A DNA stretch of 28,913 nucleotides from Lachnospiraceae bacterium UBA935 (GCA_002293525.1 DBDJ01000050.1:1-28913); one strand, 5' to 3'; positions 7,611 through 15,977 are shown, counted from the stretch's first letter. The notes: generated by a model from the letters alone, not told the origin. Program-made: numbers and translations.

Positions 7611-8433
7611 GCGGGTCGGGCTTGCCCTGTTGAACATCTTTTTTATTGTTATCTGTTTTGTCGTTATCATACCGATTCTCTATGCCTTTTCGGTGTCGCT
7701 CAACGCATCTAACAGTATTCTCGGCTCGGATTTCAGTTTTATTCCGAAGCAGTTTACCCTGAACAATTACCGTGCCGTGTTCGTGGATCAGCCGGTGCTG
7801 CTATGGCTCGGCAATACGCTGATCTTAGCGGTTTCCAGCGTGGCCGTGTCATTGTTTGCGGCGATTCCCGCGGCGTACAGCCTTTCACGTTTCCGGTTTG
7901 CAGGGCGGACGAAGATCGTGAACACCATGACGATGCTGTATTCGTTCCCGGCGATCCTGTCCATGTTTGCGATTTACAAGCTCCTGTCGCCGATGGGACT
8001 GATCAATACCCGGCTGGGACTGGTAATCGTGTATATCGGTACGATGGCGGTATTCGGGGTGCTGAACCTCAAAGGTTACTTTGACTCCGTGCCCGCCGAG
8101 ATCGAGGAAGCCGCCAAAATAGACGGCGCCAATGCCGGGCAGACCGTGGCATGGATCTTACTCCCGCTGGCAAAGCCGGCGGTCATCGTCACAGGCGTCA
8201 TGGTATTGATCTATGTCTGGAACGAATATATCTATGCCATAACGTTTATGACCGGTGCGGATCATTATACACTGGCGGCGGGCCTGTATTCACTGCAGGC
8301 AACCGAGATGAGCGGCAGCTGGCCCGTTTTTGCCGCTGCTTCGATTGTCGTTTCCCTGCCGATATTGGTGATTTTTTTCTTGACACAGAAACATATGACT
8401 TCCGGCCTGACTGCCGGAGGCGTAAAAGGCTGA
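7594..8433 (+). CDS. Maltodextrin ABC transporter permease, MalG type
   Basis: A 279-residue permease with about six spans and the EAA loop EIEEAAKIDGANAGQT followed by ILLPLAKPA. It begins inside the end of the upstream permease gene, behind GGCAGGAAAC, so the two are probably translated in step to give a heterodimer. The family (MalG/GanQ/MsmG) forms the second half of sugar-import channels. The C-terminus KHMTSGLTAGGVKG is typical of the family. Substrate is inferred from the flanking amylases and binding protein. Confidence 0.9.
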   Translation: MRKTLERVGLALLNIFFIVICFVVIIPILYAFSVSLNASNSILGSDFSFIPKQFTLNNYRAVFVDQPVLLWLGNTLILAVSSVAVSLFAAIPAAYSLSRFRFAGRTKIVNTMTMLYSFPAILSMFAIYKLLSPMGLINTRLGLVIVYIGTMAVFGVLNLKGYFDSVPAEIEEAAKIDGANAGQTVAWILLPLAKPAVIVTGVMVLIYVWNEYIYAITFMTGADHYTLAAGLYSLQATEMSGSWPVFAAASIVVSLPILVIFFLTQKHMTSGLTAGGVKG

Positions 8434-8445
8434 AATGACGATATA

Positions 8446-8497
8446 GTTACTGTGGAGCATTGGTTTAATACACTTCGGCGAGGGTCTGAACAGTAAC
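8446..8497. mobile_element. 52-bp inverted-repeat mini-element (MITE/REP-like)
   Basis: The element begins GTTACTGT (8446-8453) and ends ACAGTAAC (8490-8497), an 8-base perfect terminal inverted repeat. Its 3' half (CACTTCGGCGAGG, then TGAACAGTAAC) matches the reverse complement of the right part of the element at 26905-26962. It is bordered exactly by imperfect direct repeats, ATGACGATATA (8435-8445) and ATGACGAAATG (8498-8508), which look like a target duplication. It lies between the permease and the cytoplasmic GH13 gene. Confidence 0.55.
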
Positions 8498-8524
8498 ATG
8501 ACGAAATGTCACAGAGGAAAGGGA

Positions 8525-10192
8525 ATGAAGATGAACTTACAGGCTGTTTTACATATACCGATGTCCGAATATGCGCACGGTGTTTCCGAGGAGCGGGTCG
8601 TCTTCCGGCTGCGGGCGGCAAAAGACGATCTGCAGTCGTGCGTGCTGCATTATGGTGACCGTGCCTGCCGCGTGAATCCGGTGATTTTTACGGCGGAGAA
8701 CCTGCATGTCACGGCAAGCGATATGCTGTTCGATTACTGGGAAGTGGAGTTTGTAACACTTTACCGGCGGATCTGTTATTATTTTGAACTGCAAAGCGGG
8801 ACGGAAGTCTTGTTTTACTATGCCGATTTTTTCCACCGGTCGCTTTCACCGGAACGGTCGGAATATTACCAGCTGCCCTATGTTCACCGGGCCGATCTGG
8901 CGGGCATCCCTGAATGGGCGAAAGATGCCGTTATATATAATATCTTTCCCGACAGTTTTGCGACGTCATACCGTCATATCAGCCTGACACCGACCCAGAG
9001 CGTGTGGAAGGATGAAATAACCCGCGGCAAGCTGGGCGGCACGCTAAAGGGCGTAGCGGAAAATGTCGATTACCTGAAAGCGCTGGGCATCAACTGTATT
9101 TATCTCAATCCGATTTTCGCGGCTGGGGAGTACCATAAGTATGACTTGATTGATTATTACCATGTGGATCCCTGTTTTGGCACGGACGATGATTTTGCAA
9201 AGATGGTCGCAATCTTGCATGAAGCCGGCATCCGTGTTATAATTGACGGCGTATTCAATCATTGCGGCTGGCATTTTTTTGCGTTTGACGAGGTGGTGCG
9301 CAACGGGGAGAGCGCACGCTATAAAGACTGGTTCTATCAGCTGCAATACCCGGTCATACGGCCCGGTCAAGGAGAGGATATTCCCGGTTACGAGTGTTTC
9401 GCTTATGAGCGGCTGATGCCGAAGCTGAATACCGCGAACCGGGAAGTACGTGAGTATTTCTGTGATGTATGCCGGCATTGGCTTGAGACCTACCGGATTG
9501 ACGGCTGGCGGCTCGACGTGGCCAGCGAGGTCGATGACGGATTCTGGCGGTCGTTCTGCCGGACGGCTAGGGAAGTCAGCCCGGACGTGCTGGTGATCGG
9601 CGAGGTCTGGGAGAGTGCGGGGCATTGGCTGGACGGCAGCATGTTTCATTCGACGATGAACTATGACTTCCGCAAGCACTGCCGTGATTTTTTTGCGGCC
9701 GGGACGATCGATGCGGAGGGTTTTCAGGCCCGGGTTACGAATATGCTGATGCGATATCGCAAGAATCTGCCCTTTGGGCAGCTGAATTTGCTGGACAGCC
9801 ACGATGTCAGCCGTTTTCTCTCCCTGTGCGGCGGTGATAAAGAGCGGCTGAAACTGGCCGTGCTGTTCCAGATGTGTTTCGTGGGGATACCGAGCGTGTT
9901 CTACGGCGACGAACAGGGGATAGACGGCGTGGCCGAAGCGGAATACCGTCATCATATGATCTGGGACGGCGATCAAGACCTTTGGGAGTTTTACCGGAGA
10001 GCCATCGCGCTACGGCACGAATATGCTGCTTTCAGGCGTGGGGATTTTACGGCATTGCTGGCCCAGGGCCGGGTGTTCGTTTTCCGTCGTACCTATCATG
10101 GTGAAAGACTGACGGTCGCCATCGGTACGAACGAGTGGAACGGACAGGTCATCTGGCGCGGCGATAACTTTATCATCACGGAGGAAAGATAA
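8525..10192 (+). CDS. Cytoplasmic GH13 maltodextrin hydrolase (neopullulanase/cyclomaltodextrinase type)
   Basis: An intracellular GH13 enzyme of 555 residues with no signal peptide. An N-terminal beta domain (about 1-115, CBM34/N-domain position) precedes the barrel. Conserved regions are DGVFNH, MPKLN (the region V form of neopullulanase and cyclomaltodextrinase), GWRLDVASE with nucleophile D331, VIGEVW with acid E360 and LLDSHD with D427. The MPKLN signature and domain order place it in GH13_20. It should cut imported maltodextrins or cyclodextrins to glucose and maltose, complementing the secreted enzyme upstream. The start at 8525 is chosen because AGAGGAAAGGG lies just upstream; an ATG at 8498 is in frame but sits in the mini-element boundary with no such site, and one at 8531 is also possible. 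The stop overlaps the next start (TAATG). Confidence 0.88.
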   Translation: MKMNLQAVLHIPMSEYAHGVSEERVVFRLRAAKDDLQSCVLHYGDRACRVNPVIFTAENLHVTASDMLFDYWEVEFVTLYRRICYYFELQSGTEVLFYYADFFHRSLSPERSEYYQLPYVHRADLAGIPEWAKDAVIYNIFPDSFATSYRHISLTPTQSVWKDEITRGKLGGTLKGVAENVDYLKALGINCIYLNPIFAAGEYHKYDLIDYYHVDPCFGTDDDFAKMVAILHEAGIRVIIDGVFNHCGWHFFAFDEVVRNGESARYKDWFYQLQYPVIRPGQGEDIPGYECFAYERLMPKLNTANREVREYFCDVCRHWLETYRIDGWRLDVASEVDDGFWRSFCRTAREVSPDVLVIGEVWESAGHWLDGSMFHSTMNYDFRKHCRDFFAAGTIDAEGFQARVTNMLMRYRKNLPFGQLNLLDSHDVSRFLSLCGGDKERLKLAVLFQMCFVGIPSVFYGDEQGIDGVAEAEYRHHMIWDGDQDLWEFYRRAIALRHEYAAFRRGDFTALLAQGRVFVFRRTYHGERLTVAIGTNEWNGQVIWRGDNFIITEER

Positions 10193-11217
10193 TGGCGACC
10201 ATCAAAGACGTTGCGCGTGAGGCAAGTGTTTCCATCGGAACTGTTTCAAAAGCCCTGAACGGCTCATACACGATTTCGGAAGGCCAGATCCGGCATGTGA
10301 AAGAAGTGGCGGAGCGGCTGGGTTACCGGGCCAATGCACGGGCTCAGACTTTTGCGCGACGGGAGAGCCGTACCGCCGTCTTCCTCACCGCCCTGCCAAG
10401 AGGCGCTGCCTTTGAGAATCCCCATATGTTTGAGATCATCTGCGGTGCGGAGTCCGCGCTGCGGGAAAAAGGCTATATGCTGACGCTGGAACATTGTGAT
10501 GCCAAGAACATCTGTCACATGGCCAAAGAAATCATGGCCAGCAAGAGCGCCGACGGCCTTCTGATCCATGCGTCGGTTGTCGCCAAGGAGCTGGCGCTCA
10601 TGCTGGGACGGGAAGAAATCCCGCATATTGTCATCGGCAAGCCGGCTTTTCCGAACAGCGTCAGCTGGATCGACAATAACAATCAGCTTTCGGGTGAAAT
10701 TGCGGCCAGGCATCTTATTGAACTGGGACATACCCGCATCGCTTTCGTCGGCGGCCTTGAGGAAGACCGGATCTCGGAAGACCGGCTGGCCGGCGTGGTG
10801 GCAGAAATAAGCGGATATTCCGAGCAATTAGAACAGGGTCTGTTTGCCGTTTACAGGGGAGAATCGACCATTGCCGAGGGGAAACGCATCGGCCTGGAAG
10901 TCCTTACGCTGGCCGAACGACCTCAGGCGGTCATCTGCGCCAACAATCATCTTGCTTACGGATGCCTGCGGGCTTTTCAGTGGGAGAACGTGCGCGTCCC
11001 CGGCGATATCAGCCTGATGACGTTTGACGACTACCCTTTTGCGCTTTATATGAACCCGGCCTTGACCACGGTCAGCATCGATGTTTATGACATGGGTGTA
11101 CAGGCGGCCAAGCTGCTGATGAACAAAATCAAAAAGCCTGGGATGAATGTCCAGAGCTTTGCCACGTTGCCGGTGCTTATGAAGCGGCAGTCAACGCTGC
11201 CGGGGCAGTCCCTGTAA
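10192..11217 (+). CDS. LacI/GalR-family transcriptional regulator of the starch locus
   Basis: A 341-residue regulator. The N-terminal helix-turn-helix (TIKDVAREASVSIGTVSKAL, residues 3-22) and hinge helix region (YRANARAQTFARR) are typical of LacI. The remaining 280 residues form the periplasmic-binding-protein-like effector domain (SADGLLIHAS, SWIDNNNQLSG, HTRIAFVGG, ICANNHLAYG, LMTFDDYPF). The ATG overlaps the stop of the GH13 gene by one base (TAATG), so the two are translationally coupled. As last gene of the locus it probably senses a maltodextrin-derived sugar and controls the promoter at 1547, where a CG-centred palindrome is present. Confidence 0.9.
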   Translation: MATIKDVAREASVSIGTVSKALNGSYTISEGQIRHVKEVAERLGYRANARAQTFARRESRTAVFLTALPRGAAFENPHMFEIICGAESALREKGYMLTLEHCDAKNICHMAKEIMASKSADGLLIHASVVAKELALMLGREEIPHIVIGKPAFPNSVSWIDNNNQLSGEIAARHLIELGHTRIAFVGGLEEDRISEDRLAGVVAEISGYSEQLEQGLFAVYRGESTIAEGKRIGLEVLTLAERPQAVICANNHLAYGCLRAFQWENVRVPGDISLMTFDDYPFALYMNPALTTVSIDVYDMGVQAAKLLMNKIKKPGMNVQSFATLPVLMKRQSTLPGQSL

Positions 11218-11274
11218 GCAGGCTAGTTCTCCACTACTTCATTTTCTCCTTATTAACTCAAAGAACGGGGGGGG

Positions 11275-11379
11275 GCTCGGGGGCCGAAGGTCTGGCCGGT
11301 CGGATTTTCTCTCTGGACGCGGCGTTTATAGCACTCCGAGGAACCCAGAGCAGTAAGGTCTCGCCCAGAGGGGCTCCAC
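11275..11379 (+). repeat. Interspersed GC-rich repeat, copy A
   Basis: A 105-base GC-rich block in the 311-base gap between the LacI-type gene and metH. It matches the minus strand of 26803-26906 along its whole length with one gap, including a run of 24 identical bases (11297-11320 versus 26858-26881). A more diverged copy lies at 26721-26800. It has no open frame with a start and looks like a structured, mobile or RNA-encoding repeat. A run of nine or more G precedes it. Confidence 0.7.
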
Positions 11380-11403
11380 CTAGTCAATAGAAGGTGATTA
11401 TTG

Positions 11404-11511
11404 ATGCAAAACATCCAGAATAGGATCGAAAGCAAACTGTGTGAGATTGAAACACAGGAGAATGTAAAAATATTGTACAATACAAAAGAAAAAGTAGAAG
11501 GACTAAAATAG
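11404..11511 (+). pseudogene. Truncated 35-codon relic, N-terminus of a nucleotidyltransferase-like protein
   Basis: An ATG at 11404 with a good ribosome binding site (AGAAGGTGA) opens 35 codons: MQNIQNRIESKLCEIE, then TQENVKILYN. The pattern (IE..L..IE..ENVKILY) resembles the start of the YcgL/RlaP-type predicted nucleotidyltransferases, whose next residues would form the catalytic GSRAWG motif; here the frame diverges and stops at TAG 11509-11511. It appears to be the surviving 5' end of a deleted gene. The family link rests on a short match. Confidence 0.4.
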
Positions 11512-11528
11512 ATGTAGAGGGAAATCAC

Positions 11529-14027
11529 ATGAGTGGAAAAAATATTATTGAACTGGCAAAGAGCCAATTGGTATACTTAGACGGCGCCACCGGCTCCAAC
11601 CTGCTGAAGCGGGGCATGCCGGCCGGAGCCTGCCCGGAGCTTTGGTCATTAGAGAATAAGGACGTCCTGATAAAGCTGCAAAGAGAATATGTCGAAGCCG
11701 GCAGCCATGTCATCTATGCGCCGACATTTACCGGTAACCGCATTAAGTTAAAGCATTATGGCCTGGAAAAACGAATTGAGGAAATCAACAGGGGGCTTGT
11801 ACAGATATCCATCGAAGCCGCGGCCGGCAAGGCACTGGTAGCGGGCAATCTGTCGATGACCGGTGTGCAGGTTAAGCCGGTGGGCCACTTTGAATTCGAA
11901 GAACTGGTCGATGTCTATAAAGAACAGGTGGCCTACCTGGCCGCGGCCGGCGCTGACCTGATTGCGATTGAAACGATGATGAGCCTCCAAGAGACCCGGG
12001 CCGCCATCCTGGCCGTCAAAGAGACCTGTAAGCTGCCGGTGCTTGCGACCATGACCTTTGAAAAGGAAGGCCGGACCTTATATGGCACAGACGCGAAAAC
12101 AGCGGCTGTGGTATTAAGCTCCCTGGGCGCGGACATCATCGGGGCGAACTGTTCCACCGGCCCTGACAAGATGTACGATATCATCAAGGATATGCTGGAG
12201 GCTTGTGAAGTCCCTATTGCCTGTAAGCCCAATGCCGGCATCCCTTATCTGGATGAAAACGGTGATACCGGGTACGACATGGATGCCGGGGACTTCGCCC
12301 TTCATATGAAGAAAATCCAAGAGCTGGGGGCCACGCTTTTAGGCGGCTGCTGCGGGACTTCGCCGGAATACATTGAGGAACTGGTTCAAGCTACAGCCGG
12401 TTCCCAGGTTGCCGCACGCCGGAACGCTCCGGTGCGGAGACTTTCTTCAGAGCGGAGCATGATCGCTTTTCAGCTTGACGATCCCTTTCTTCTGGTCGGT
12501 GAACGCATCAACCCTACGGGAAAGAAGGAGCTGCAGAAACAGTTAAAAGAAGGCAACATGAATCTTGTGACGGCGATGGCGCAGGAGCAGGAAGCAGCCG
12601 GCGCCGCCCTGCTGGACGTCAATGTAGGCATGAGCGGCATAGACGAAAAGAACGTCATGCTTGCTGTCATCGATGAAGTGACCGTGGCGACTTCGCTGCC
12701 ATTGGTCATCGATTCCAGTGATCCGGATGTCGTCGAGGCAGCTTTGCGCAGGTATCCCGGCCGCGGGCTGATAAACTCTATTTCGGCCGAAGGTAAGATG
12801 AACCGGCTGTTAGCCATTGCCAAGAAATACGGAGCGATGTTTATTTTGCTGCCCCTTGACGACAGCGGGATTCCGGCTAATAAGGAAGAGAAGATAAAGA
12901 TTATCGAACATGTCTGCGAGGCCGCCATTCAGGCCGGATTAAGTAAAGAAGATATTATCGTTGACGGCCTTGTGACAGCCGTCGCCGTGAATGAACAGGC
13001 GGCGAGGGAAACCATAGAGACGATATGTTTCTGCAAGGAAAACGGACTGGCCAGCATCTGCGGGCTTTCCAATATTTCCTTCGGACTGCCGGAACGAAAG
13101 AATATAAACTATGCCTTTTTGATGATGGCCATTCAGAACGGGCTGACCATGGCAATTGCTAATCCGATGGACAGGCAGATGATCGGAAATATTCTTTCGG
13201 CAGACTACTTGCTGGGCAGGCCTGACGCGGCAAAACGCTATCTGGACTATGTAAGCCGCATGAAGTCGGAGGAATCAGAACACACCGATTTCATTAAACC
13301 AAGACAAAAACCAGAACAAACAAACGGGAAATCAGTGCGGAAAGAACCGGAGCAAGCAAGCGCAGAAGCTTCCGATAACCTGTCTCTCATTAAAAAATGT
13401 GTAATTTCCGGGAATCGGAACGGCATTGAAGCTGCTGTCCGCAAAGCCTTGGAGGAGGATATCAAGCCTAACGATATTTTAGACCAGTCACTGATGCCAG
13501 CCATCAATGAAGTCGGTGAGCTGTTTGAAAAGGGCGTCTATTTTCTGCCGCAGCTGATCAGCGGTGCCGAGGCCATGAAGACTGCTGTGGACTATATAGA
13601 GCCGTTATTGGCCAAGAACCGTCAGAACGACAAGAAGGCTGTCATTGTAACCGCTACTGTCAAAGGGGATATTCATGATATCGGGAAAAACCTGGTTGCC
13701 CTGATGCTGAAAAACTATGGATACCAGGTCATCGACCTAGGAAAAGATGTGTCCAAAGAAGAAATCGTCATGGCGGCCCAGCAAAACAAGGCGGATATCA
13801 TTGCCTTATCAGCGCTTATGACGACCACCATGCAAGAAATGAAAACAGTCATTGCCTATGCCAAAGAGCAGAATGTCACATCCAAAATCATCATCGGCGG
13901 GGCCGTCATCACCCAAAGCTATGCCGATGAAATCGGAGCCGACGGATATTCAAAGGATGCGCAGGATACGGTGAAGCTGGCCGATCAACTTACCAGGGAA
14001 ACACTGATTAAATCAGTATTTCCTTAG
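11529..14027 (+). CDS. metH: Cobalamin-dependent methionine synthase without reactivation domain
   Basis: Transfers the methyl group of methyltetrahydrofolate to homocysteine through B12. Domains in the 832 residues: homocysteine methyltransferase with zinc ligands C208 (GANCSTGP) and C274/C275 (GGCCGTSPE); pterin-binding barrel starting near 318 (FLLVGERINPTG, with DVNVG, IDSSDPDV and SNISFGLP motifs); a charged linker (about 580-615); helical cap; and the Rossmann B12 domain with the ligand motif D714-x-H716-x-x-G719 (GDIHDIGKNL). The C-terminal AdoMet-dependent reactivation domain of E. coli MetH (about 1,227 residues) is absent, as in many anaerobes, so repair of oxidised cobalamin would need a separate protein. 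Translation starts behind GAGGGAAATCAC. No riboswitch was seen upstream. Confidence 0.93.
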   Translation: MSGKNIIELAKSQLVYLDGATGSNLLKRGMPAGACPELWSLENKDVLIKLQREYVEAGSHVIYAPTFTGNRIKLKHYGLEKRIEEINRGLVQISIEAAAGKALVAGNLSMTGVQVKPVGHFEFEELVDVYKEQVAYLAAAGADLIAIETMMSLQETRAAILAVKETCKLPVLATMTFEKEGRTLYGTDAKTAAVVLSSLGADIIGANCSTGPDKMYDIIKDMLEACEVPIACKPNAGIPYLDENGDTGYDMDAGDFALHMKKIQELGATLLGGCCGTSPEYIEELVQATAGSQVAARRNAPVRRLSSERSMIAFQLDDPFLLVGERINPTGKKELQKQLKEGNMNLVTAMAQEQEAAGAALLDVNVGMSGIDEKNVMLAVIDEVTVATSLPLVIDSSDPDVVEAALRRYPGRGLINSISAEGKMNRLLAIAKKYGAMFILLPLDDSGIPANKEEKIKIIEHVCEAAIQAGLSKEDIIVDGLVTAVAVNEQAARETIETICFCKENGLASICGLSNISFGLPERKNINYAFLMMAIQNGLTMAIANPMDRQMIGNILSADYLLGRPDAAKRYLDYVSRMKSEESEHTDFIKPRQKPEQTNGKSVRKEPEQASAEASDNLSLIKKCVISGNRNGIEAAVRKALEEDIKPNDILDQSLMPAINEVGELFEKGVYFLPQLISGAEAMKTAVDYIEPLLAKNRQNDKKAVIVTATVKGDIHDIGKNLVALMLKNYGYQVIDLGKDVSKEEIVMAAQQNKADIIALSALMTTTMQEMKTVIAYAKEQNVTSKIIIGGAVITQSYADEIGADGYSKDAQDTVKLADQLTRETLIKSVFP

Positions 14028-14091
14028 ACGCTCCGCGGGATGCACACGGGTTTACAGTGGAAACTGGCGCTTTGTGCCGTAAATCCGGCGC

Positions 14092-14114
14092 AGAAACGCT
14101 GCATCAGCGTTTCT
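14092..14114 (+). terminator. Possible terminator after metH
   Basis: AGAAACGCT (14092-14100) and AGCGTTTCT (14106-14114) form a 9-bp perfect stem with a 5-base loop, 65 bases after the metH stop. The following sequence CTAGATAATTCT is only weakly T-rich, so termination strength is uncertain. Confidence 0.5.
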
Positions 14115-14154
14115 CTAGATAATTCTAACTTACTTGATAATTATAACAAAAGAG

Positions 14155-14208
14155 TTGCAATAGTTTGAAAAGCATGCTATATTAATATTAACATAAAGCA
14201 TGCTTTTG
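14155..14208 (+). promoter_or_regulatory. Promoter overlapped by paired AGCATGCT palindromes
   Basis: TTGCAA (14155-14160) and TATATT (14178-14183) are 17 bases apart and precede the small secreted protein gene. The octamer palindrome AGCATGCT occurs at 14171-14178 and 14197-14204, flanking the -10 box and transcription start. The two together also form an 11-base inverted repeat (AAAAGCATGCT with AGCATGCTTTT). This arrangement suggests an operator pair or a hairpin at the start of the message. Confidence 0.55.
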
Positions 14209-14230
14209 AAATTGTCTAAAAGGAGGAATA

Positions 14231-14662
14231 ATGAAAACAATAATGAGAAAAAAGATTAGCGCAGCAATTATAGTATGCATGTTGCTGTGCTATACGCTTG
14301 CGTTACCAGTATCTGCCGCAACGGGTGTATTCGGGAATACATTTAAGTTTACACCGTTTACTTTACAAGATCAAGTGTATTTTTCTGGTTACATAGCCAA
14401 TGCAGCCGTAACAGAAGTTCGAGTTACGCTAAACAATGCAACAGCCAGCGTTCCGTACCGCATTGAGGTGGAAGACCCGAACGGGAGGAGATATTCTTAT
14501 CAGGTGTCTGGGGCACTGGGGACTCAGGTATTTACGTTTCCAGTTTTTCGCGGCGTTAATCCGGCAGGTATATGGAGAATTAGGGTTATCCCGATTTATG
14601 ACCCGAATACGAATCCAATAAACGTCAGAGTAGAATTGAGGGTAACTTTCTTTTATCCGTAA
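14231..14662 (+). CDS. Small secreted protein with beta-sandwich character (143 aa)
   Basis: I do not recognise the family. A clear signal peptide covers about residues 1-30 (IIVCMLLCYTLALPVSAA). The mature part of about 113 residues is Cys-free, alternates hydrophobic and polar residues, and has VEDPNGRRYSYQVSG and AGIWRIRVIPIYDPN, reminiscent of PPC-type or Ig-like beta-sandwich domains that pack on secreted enzymes. It stands alone with its own promoter, a strong ribosome binding site (AAAGGAGG) and a terminator, so it is a monocistronic unit. An exported binding or structural role is a guess from the signal peptide only. Confidence 0.75.
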   Translation: MKTIMRKKISAAIIVCMLLCYTLALPVSAATGVFGNTFKFTPFTLQDQVYFSGYIANAAVTEVRVTLNNATASVPYRIEVEDPNGRRYSYQVSGALGTQVFTFPVFRGVNPAGIWRIRVIPIYDPNTNPINVRVELRVTFFYP

Positions 14663-14717
14663 AAGACACAAAATGATCGTCTGGCATTGAAAAATAAAAA
14701 ATATCAATATGCACTAG

Positions 14718-14752
14718 AAATCCGCACGTGATAATATAACGTGCGGATTTTT
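14718..14752. terminator. Strong bidirectional Rho-independent terminator
   Basis: AAATCCGCACGT (14718-14729) pairs with ACGTGCGGATTT (14739-14750) across a 9-base AT loop, a 12-bp perfect stem ending in a T-run on the plus strand and in A/T-rich sequence on the other. It separates the secreted-protein gene from the convergent galactokinase gene. Confidence 0.85.
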
Positions 14753-14778
14753 ATATCAATTTATGGTAATTATCTACA

Positions 14779-14819
14779 TTACTATATAACTGTATTGCTG
14801 TTTACTATATAACTATATT
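14779..14819. repeat. 18-base direct repeat at the galK 3' end
   Basis: TTACTATATAACTGTATT (14779-14796) and TTACTATATAACTATATT (14802-14819) differ at one position and are 23 bases apart start to start. The second copy includes the stop codon region of the minus-strand kinase gene. Function unknown; slippage duplication is likely. Confidence 0.6.
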
Positions 14820-15936
14820 AATATATCACTTCCCCGCCGCCAGCTTTGCGAATATGCAGGAAATGGCAGCTGTCTTGCCCGAACACCGCGCTCATCTGAT
14901 GCTGGAATGCTTCTTTCAGCTCATCGGGAACAAAAGTCAGGATGGTACCCGCGAAGCCGCCGCCATGAACCCGCCAGGCTCCTTTACCCGCCAGGATTTT
15001 TTCCGCAAGTGCCAGGGCCAGCGGAACTCCCTGCTGGTCGGGATGGGAGGTGCTGTATACATTTTGCAGGTAAGATATGGAGGAACGTCCCGATTTATTA
15101 ACCAAAGCCAAAAACGATTTGATGTCATTACCTTGGAGCGCTTCCGCTTGCTGTTTGACCCGCTCGTTTTCTGCGAAGAAATGGATGGCCCGTAAAATCG
15201 CCCGGTCACCCAAGGCCCGCAGTGCTTTTATCTCGCTCCGGAATGCTGTTTCAGAAACGCCGCGCAGGTAATCTTTGCCAAAATGTGCCGCAACCGCTCG
15301 CATTTCCGTAGTAACCGCGGCGTAATCAGGCGTGAGATCGGCATGAGAGCCGCCGGTAACGACGATGCCCAGAGTGTAACCGGATAAATCGGCGCTGACA
15401 GGGGTAACGACGGGTTCGTTGGGATTGTTAAAATCAAGCATCGTCAGCCCGCCGAAGCTGGATGCTGCTTGGTCCAGCAGCCCGCAGGGCTTGCCGAAAT
15501 AAACGTTTTCGGCAAATTGTCCGGCCAGGGCAATATCAAGGGGAGATACATCCGCTTGAAACAGTCCCTTGTTGACATTCCCCAGCAACACTTCAAATGC
15601 CGCCGAACTGGACAATCCGGCACCGGCAGGGATATTCGAGGTGATTTCCGCGTCATAGCCGTGAATCTCATGGCCATGATTCTGAAACCAGGCGGCCACG
15701 CCGCGGACAAGGGCAGCAGTGGTTCCTTTTTCCTCTTCGCGGACCGACAGGTCACTCAGGTCCACTACTGTCATACCGAAGCCGCGTGAATGTATTCTTA
15801 CCGTATTGGTTTCGTTTCTTTCAGCCGTACAGCTTGCCTCCAGATCAATAGCTGCTGCCAGTGCATATCCGCATTGATGATCGGTATGGTTGCCGCAGAC
15901 TTCTACCCGTCCGGGTGCTGAAAATATCCTTTTCAT
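14818..15936 (-). CDS. galK: Galactokinase-like GHMP sugar kinase
   Basis: A 372-residue GHMP kinase. The sugar-binding signature near the N-terminus reads GRVEVCGNHTDH (residues 9-20) instead of the usual GR.N.IGEHTDY. The ATP-binding loop PAGAGLSSSAA (103-113), the likely catalytic Asp in GLLDQAASS (D155) and the C-terminal GGGFAGT motif are all present, so the enzyme should be active. The classical galactokinase Glu is Asn here (N16), so galactose is the expected but not certain substrate. The ATG at 15936 is chosen because AGGAGG lies 7 bases upstream on the minus strand; a longer frame starting at 15960 lacks one. No other Leloir genes are adjacent. It has its own promoter and an operator-like palindrome. 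Confidence 0.85.
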   Translation of the reverse strand: MKRIFSAPGRVEVCGNHTDHQCGYALAAAIDLEASCTAERNETNTVRIHSRGFGMTVVDLSDLSVREEEKGTTAALVRGVAAWFQNHGHEIHGYDAEITSNIPAGAGLSSSAAFEVLLGNVNKGLFQADVSPLDIALAGQFAENVYFGKPCGLLDQAASSFGGLTMLDFNNPNEPVVTPVSADLSGYTLGIVVTGGSHADLTPDYAAVTTEMRAVAAHFGKDYLRGVSETAFRSEIKALRALGDRAILRAIHFFAENERVKQQAEALQGNDIKSFLALVNKSGRSSISYLQNVYSTSHPDQQGVPLALALAEKILAGKGAWRVHGGGFAGTILTFVPDELKEAFQHQMSAVFGQDSCHFLHIRKAGGGEVIY

Positions 15937-15977
15937 TGCCAATCCTCCTGATATGGTCATTATCGATACGTTGTCCG

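Noticed and set aside
9044..9976. Long open frame (310 codons) on the minus strand opposite the cytoplasmic GH13 gene
   Set aside because: It lies wholly inside a well-supported gene, has no family pattern, and arises from codon bias of the plus strand.
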